From Calonectria ilicicola (lineage: Eukaryota > Ascomycota > Sordariomycetes > Hypocreales > Nectriaceae): 64,000 nt of DNA. Each line of letters starts with the position of its first letter. Position 1 is the first letter of the stretch. Position numbers and translations under genes: made by a program. Below are positions 59,075-64,000 of the stretch, piece by piece. The stretch spans positions 4,402,001 to 4,466,000 of the forward strand of contig CP085825.1 in NCBI GenBank assembly GCA_020809705.1, in the 5' to 3' direction. Below the pieces are notes generated by a model that did no database searches, was not told the origin of the DNA, and was given only the letters and a program-made list of their open reading frames with translations.

Positions 59075-59969
59075 TTAAGTGAGCTTCTGCTTGATGAAGA
59101 AAGATCGGAGATGCGACAGCTGCCAGGTGCAAGTGATGCCAAGAACAACAAGCTGGATGACGATCCAACGAACAACACGGCCGTTGGTGGACTCAGACTG
59201 ATCTCGGAACTCGGCTTCTCGTTCCTGTTGGGTAAGTACTCGTTAGCATATTTCCTCTTGTATGATAAATCTCGTTTGCGGTTTGTCTCATGAACACTGG
59301 AGACACCCGAGGATTCATAATTTCAAATGCAAGATGTGTTTGCGGGTATAAACTTACACGCTGGAAGACCTGCTCTCGTCGGATATCGTTCAATCGGGCA
59401 TTGAGATCCTTGACACGTGTCGTGATATCCTGAATCTTGGTCTTGTCGCTGCTCTCAATCTCGTTGGTTTCACCGATAACCAAATCCAGCGTCAGCTTGA
59501 TTCCACCGTTGTGGTTCTTTGACGACAACCAGCCAGAATTGCCCGAGCTCGACGAGGGGGTGAAGCAGATCTTGTGGTCGCCGGACTCAGCAGAGGAGAA
59601 GGTAAAGCGACCAGATGAAGCACCACGCTGAGAGACAACACGGTGATCGTTGTCGAAGATTTCCTGAAAGAATAAATCGTTAGTAAATATTCTCATCAAT
59701 GTAGCAAATCGCAAGAGAGTTTATTGGGCTCGATGCGAAAGTGGTGGTGGGCGCTGTGTACATACATCGACAGAGATGTAGATGCTGATACCATCGTGCT
59801 TCTGCCATCCTCCAACTCGCTCGTCATACTCCTCGGCAGTGTAGTGTCCTACAACGAGCGTATCCTTGGGCAGCTCCTCGTAAAAACACTTGGGAGTTAC
59901 TCCATCAATGTAGAAGTAAAGCGCATTTGCGACAGCGCTGAGCGATAGAAGGGGGAGGAGGGCCCTCAT
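59075..59969 (-). CDS. p24/emp24 family cargo receptor (Erp1-like, p24 alpha type)
   Basis: Exons 59969-59766, 59663-59358 and 59224-59075 (introns of 102 and 133 nt, GT/AG, all phase 0) give 219 residues. A signal peptide is visible ([20 protein letters not shown], cleavage near Ala16). The luminal GOLD domain has Cys pairs in [12 protein letters not shown] and [12 protein letters not shown] coiled-coil follows ([20 protein letters not shown]), then one TM segment ([20 protein letters not shown]) and a short cytosolic tail beginning [10 protein letters not shown]. The tail carries the di-phenylalanine COPII signal and a basic end. p24 proteins cycle between ER and Golgi and sort cargo such as GPI-anchored proteins. 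The [17 protein letters not shown] start is typical of the alpha subfamily (Erp1/5/6). It shares a 438-bp divergent promoter with SWC4. Confidence 0.92.
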
Positions 59970-60407
59970 TGTGACGGTTCGGGATGAAGGGGTTGGCTTG
60001 CGGTAGGATACCGGGCAGTTTTGCGCAATTGAAGTCCTGGCCGATGTCGAGCTTCGTCCTGCAAAGGTGTGCCGAGAGTGTCGTGTGCGAAGTTGCGAAG
60101 CCGTGCTACAAGCTCCCTGGCATTGGCGGCGACGAAGCTGCCACGTTCTAAAAGCGACCTGTCAGGGGGGCGGGGTCACGTGGCGATAAGACTCGCTCGA
60201 TTCAACCTCTGCGCGTCAACCTAGATGACCTCAAATTTTCGCGTTGAGCAAGCCAACCCGCCGCGACCAAGCGCACCCAACCCGTTAATACCCTGATACC
60301 GTGTCCGAAAAGCTCCATAGACGAACCCTGCGATAATTCTTGATGCCAAATGAGATGAAAGCCGCCATCTAGGCACACCCATCGATAGCAACCCACCGGC
60401 GGCCACC
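59970..60407. other. Shared divergent promoter region, p24 / SWC4
   Basis: 438 bases between divergent start codons. No TATA box seen. A G-run with GGGGGGCGGGGTCACGTGGC at about 60,162 includes the palindromic E-box CACGTG, a possible bHLH site. Confidence 0.55.
60176..60181. promoter_or_regulatory. CACGTG E-box in the p24/SWC4 divergent promoter
   Basis: The palindrome CACGTG lies about midway between the two start codons, next to a GC-rich box. In fungi this is the core site for bHLH factors of the Cbf1/SREBP-like kind. Position is suggestive, function unproven. Confidence 0.4.
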
Positions 60408-62276
60408 ATGACATCCTCTGACGTTCGCGACGTGCTCAACCTCCCAGATGGAGCCTCTGGGCCCCGACCGGCGAAGAAGCAGAAAATTGCAGCACCTCGG
60501 CCAAACCTCAAGGGACTCGCCCGTGAAGTGCACAATCTCGGAGGCGATAACCCGATCGCGATTGTTCCCGAAGTTTCACATTTCAAAAAGCGGCGCTTTG
60601 CAAGCCGGAAACCAGCAGCCCGATGGGAACTACGACCATTCAAAAATTCCGCGCGTGACGACCAAAGTTTGAACCTACAACATTGGCGAAGGAAGGGAGA
60701 CAAGCCGGAGGGCGATTCACAAGATCAAGTATCTGCGACAGACGAGAATGCTCAGCCCAAGAAAGATGCAGAGCTGGAGGACTCTGCTTTTGCCAAATAC
60801 AACGTCCAGGTGTCAGTACCGCAGTATAGCGATACTCAATATCAGCAATCGCTTCAGAACCCCGACTGGACGAAGGGAGAGACGGATTATTTGCTGGAGC
60901 TAGCCAAGGACTTCGACTTGCGGTGGCCGCTCATTTGGGACAGATACGAATGGAATCCGCCGGCCACAAACGGCGAAGCGAATGCTGACGGCAATGAGAG
61001 TAAGGCAATTGTACCGGCAGCGCGGGCTCGCTCAATGGAGGATTTGAAGGCGCGGTACTACGAGGTGGCATCTAAAATGATGGCTCTGCAAAAGCCAGCG
61101 CAGTACATGACACAACCGGAATTCTCACTTCACGAGTTGATGGCGCACTTCAACCCTCAACAAGAACGGTTACGCAAAGAGTTTGCCCTCAATGCATTGA
61201 CTAGGTCACGCGAGGAAGCACGAGAGGAGGAGTCGTTACTACTGGAAATCAAGAGGATCTTGGCCCGCAGCGAACGATTCAACGATGAACGCCGGGAGCT
61301 TTACAACCGCCTTGACTATCCCCGTGCGGATACGGACATCAACGCTTTCAAGTCCTCTGCCGGTCTTCAAAATCTGTTGCAGAACTTAATGAGTGCAGAC
61401 AAGACAAAGAAGCGCAAGTCGTTGATGGCCGCCGAAGGAGCCAGTCCTGCGAACCCTCCAGGTCCCCAAGCAGCAGCAGCGGCAGCAGCCGCCGCCGCTG
61501 CTGCCGCCACTCAGGAGTCTGTCAGTCGGCGGGAGAGCACTGCAGCCTCTACTGGCCATCGCGAACCTCCAACAGCCGCACCAACACCTACTTCCACCAG
61601 CAAGAAGGGCCAACAGGACAAGCCCGAGCGACGGAAACTTACTACACAAGAGGAGCAGGTGTATGGTGTCACACATCACGACCGCCTCGGTTCTGGACCT
61701 ACATTCCGAACTGAAAAGATCAACAAGCTCTTCTCCCACAAGTCAAATCAACAACAGTTGCGCATCACCAATGCACTCAATGAATTGGATGTGCCTAGTA
61801 AGCTAGCCATGCCGACCGCGGCAACGACTCATCAATACGAACTACTTCTTGGTGCGGTGAACAGTCTTCTCGATGCTCGCAAGGTGTCTGACAAGATTGA
61901 CGCCGAGATCAAGGTGGAGCAAGCCAAGAAGGCGGAACGAGAAAAATCACAGGCGCCACCAGAAGCAGAACCCGAAGCAGAAAAGACTGAGGAGAAGAAG
62001 GATGGCGAGGAGAAGGCAACAGCTGATGAGCCAGAGGCAGAGGGGAAGAATGCTGTAGCCGCGTCGACCGCTAAGCCTGCCGGTGAGGAGGCCGCCAAAG
62101 ACTCTACAAAAGATGTCGTTTCCACAACTGAGGCGGTCGAAACACCGGCCAAGGCTGAGGAAGAGGACGGCGGGGCTGATAATGACCGCCCCGGCAGTAG
62201 TGGGAATCCCCATAAGCGCAGCGCAAGTGTTTTAAGCGGCGGAAGCGACAAGAGTGCCAAGCGTCAGAAGAAATAA
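60408..62276 (+). CDS. SWC4: SWR1/NuA4 complex subunit Swc4 (DMAP1 homologue)
   Basis: Single exon, 622 residues; ATG in ACCATG context. Early conserved block: MTSSDVRDVLNLPDGASGPR followed by PAKKQKIAAPRPNLKGLARE. The SANT/Myb-like region includes WTKGETDYLLELAKDFDLRW and PLIWDRYEW, and the DMAP1 region includes MEDLKARYYEVASKMM. A charged helix follows (SREEAREEESLLLEIKRILA). The middle has a run of about 13 Ala (61,470-61,509). A second conserved block has GVTHHDRLGSGPTFRTEKI and ends in KIDAEIKVEQAKKAEREK. The tail is Glu/Ala/Lys-rich with a final basic KRQKK. Swc4 is shared by SWR1 (H2A.Z exchange) and NuA4 (H4 acetylation) and is usually essential. Longer than yeast Swc4 (476) owing to the Ala-rich and acidic parts. 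Confidence 0.94.
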   Translation: MTSSDVRDVLNLPDGASGPRPAKKQKIAAPRPNLKGLAREVHNLGGDNPIAIVPEVSHFKKRRFASRKPAARWELRPFKNSARDDQSLNLQHWRRKGDKPEGDSQDQVSATDENAQPKKDAELEDSAFAKYNVQVSVPQYSDTQYQQSLQNPDWTKGETDYLLELAKDFDLRWPLIWDRYEWNPPATNGEANADGNESKAIVPAARARSMEDLKARYYEVASKMMALQKPAQYMTQPEFSLHELMAHFNPQQERLRKEFALNALTRSREEAREEESLLLEIKRILARSERFNDERRELYNRLDYPRADTDINAFKSSAGLQNLLQNLMSADKTKKRKSLMAAEGASPANPPGPQAAAAAAAAAAAAATQESVSRRESTAASTGHREPPTAAPTPTSTSKKGQQDKPERRKLTTQEEQVYGVTHHDRLGSGPTFRTEKINKLFSHKSNQQQLRITNALNELDVPSKLAMPTAATTHQYELLLGAVNSLLDARKVSDKIDAEIKVEQAKKAEREKSQAPPEAEPEAEKTEEKKDGEEKATADEPEAEGKNAVAASTAKPAGEEAAKDSTKDVVSTTEAVETPAKAEEEDGGADNDRPGSSGNPHKRSASVLSGGSDKSAKRQKK

Positions 62277-64000
62277 TACCATGTATCTCCAAGTACCACT
62301 CTACTCAACTCTACAAACCGGTACCTGTGTCATATGCGGAGCGACAGGCATGTTGCTAGGATGCAGGGTCCTCAGCACGATGACGAAAGGGGCGCCTCGT
62401 CAATAATTAATGGTTTCTATCTTTGGCATACAAACCCCAGCAAAGAAACCAGGCCTCAGACCGTTGGTCCCTTGTGTTAGTTCTATGTCGGCGGGGAACG
62501 ACGAACGGCAAGACGCACGGAGATGAACATGGCTGCGATCATGCACCCACCTCTAATCTCACCTCGGGCGATGGAAGCAACGCGGTTGGTGATCACCGGG
62601 GCGTTCGCAGTTGCCAGAAGCCCGGTGGTCTGAGCTTGCATGCGCATGGCGGACAAGCTCTCATCCTCATCACGTCGAAATGGATGGATGAATGGAATGT
62701 GTCGTTGGATCACGAAACAATAGGCGCTTGCGTTTCCACTAGGAAGGGAAAGGGGGAGGCGGAGCAAGCGGGTGGGTAGCAAGCGCCAACGCGGCTCTAT
62801 GAAGGTGGCAAATTATTACACATAGCTTTGGATGGCGTTGTAGGAGTTCTCGTTTCAAGTACAAGGATATCCGATCAGATGTGGTGGACAGTTGTCATCT
62901 GTCGAGAAGGAATTAGTTGCCGATGGACGTCAAGACATGGTGTCTTAATAAAGGCTCTGCAGCTCATCAGCGGCTGCAGCAAGGCTATGCCTTAATATAG
63001 TAACAGGCTCCTAAAAATACCCAATCACCCCTTGCACACTTGCAGCCAGCCCGACTTCTTGATAAGCGTAGATCGAAACTAAGCAAACATGCACGTGGTT
63101 AAAAGCGCACATGGAACGCGTCGCCCATATGCCGCTTCCAACATCTTGGATTGGGGAGATACCGAGTGTTACTATACTTAGGGGGTGTGTAGATATATAG
63201 CGGAACAATTAGGCTTGACCGCAAATGTCCTGGGATGCACATGGATGAGGTCTGGCGGCTGCCAGGTTGTGATATCCTTGATGAAGCCACAGGAGAGGCA
63301 TGCAGGTTCGCGATGTGGTTGCTGGAGTCCCTTGCATCTCCGAGATCTTGGGGGCCAATTCACATGTTCTCAATAGAGTAGGAGGGGGCGTGTGCAGGTA
63401 GACAGAGTCACAAGGTTCCAAGATGAGGCTGAAATCTTGACATGAGATGGAGCGATGCGCGTGGATGACCCCGGTTTTGAGCCTCTAACCCAATACCCAA
63501 TGGCAGATAGACGCCCGGCATTGTTGTAGAACAAGTGGATCACACAAATGTAAATATATAAACGGAGGTGGAGAATAGGGGTTCAATTGGAGGCGTATGC
63601 ATGTATGTGGTCGCAAACGCCCATCGCCGTGCTATCTCGGTGATGTAGCTTGTGCCTTGCAGAATCTCACCCAAGGGAACGAACAAGAATGCTGGATGAC
63701 CCGCGGGACAAGTTATCACTTGCATAGGAAGGCTTGAGAGGGACAAAAATAGCATTGCCATGCGTCAGATTCCTGGGGGATCGGAGGACGTGCTCTAAAA
63801 AACCAGGGATGGAACTGAGCAAGATCAGGGCGCTTAGCGGGCGGTTAGACGCAGGAGGATGCGTCATGGGCGGTTAGCTGTGATGAGTAGTGCGTTACCG
63901 AGAAAAGGTTGTCATAATTTGAAGGATGAAGCGGCGGAAAATAGGACACAACAACGATTGGCGGTGAAGACAGGAACTGGTTCTAGGATTGCTTATGCAT
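62277..64000. other. Intergenic region at right edge
   Basis: 1.7 kb downstream of SWC4 with only short ORFs on both strands, none with a recognisable motif. Nothing specific seen. Confidence 0.55.

Noticed and set aside
1..64000. Search for a biosynthetic gene cluster, CRISPR array, bacterial defence system or intact transposon
   Set aside because: No backbone enzymes, transposases, reverse transcriptases or repeat-spacer arrays were seen; genes are ordinary, unlinked eukaryotic housekeeping functions.

Overview
The window looks like a filamentous ascomycete genome, most likely a Sordariomycete and probably Hypocreales. The evidence is short introns (about 50-140 nt) with GT..AG ends and CTAAC-type branch sites, plus protein families such as ATG5, UTP15, SWC4, a Zn2Cys6 regulator and a fungal DDX60-like helicase. 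The order placement is inference. I support 18 protein-coding loci, one cut by the left edge and one small and uncertain. I found no rRNA, credible tRNA, CRISPR array or secondary-metabolite cluster.

Left part (1-9.8 kb): the 5' end of an AidB-like acyl-CoA dehydrogenase (-), a four-TM MARVEL protein (+), a stress/LEA-like repeat protein whose last exon is hidden behind an intron (+), autophagy gene ATG5 (+), a CSA/ERCC8-like WD40 repair factor (-), and a divergent RRN10-like Pol I factor (+).

A 13.9 kb stretch (9,830-23,762) has no supportable gene, which is unusually long for a fungus. It carries many homopurine/homopyrimidine tracts and one copy of a dispersed SINE-like repeat. It ends at a six-exon, 1,180-residue Zn(II)2Cys6 transcription factor.

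Middle part (29.8-50.8 kb): a six-exon 1,744-residue DDX60-like DExD/H helicase (-), UTP15 (-), a C2-domain Inn1/Fic1-like cytokinesis protein with expanded repeats (-), a free methionine-R-sulfoxide reductase with a start-codon-only exon and a 5-nt micro-exon (-), a LETM1-like mitochondrial membrane protein (+), a peroxisomal SCP2 sterol carrier (+), a second copy of the SINE-like repeat, a small probably mitochondrial ORF with a suspicious in-frame stop (-), and an AKR6 aldo-keto reductase (-).

Right part (50.8-64 kb): a 5.8 kb gene-free leader region, a Yck-type casein kinase 1 (+) with a probable 5'UTR intron, a p24/emp24 cargo receptor (-) divergent from the SWR1/NuA4 subunit SWC4 (+), and a gene-free right edge.

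The genes are mostly unlinked housekeeping functions (autophagy, repair, rRNA synthesis, redox repair, secretion, chromatin). I see no operon-like pathway. The strongest unusual signals are the micro-exon gene, the gene desert with its terminal regulator, the interrupted small ORF and the dispersed repeat pair. All exon joints were inferred by eye from splice consensus and protein continuity; coordinates may be off by a base or so.
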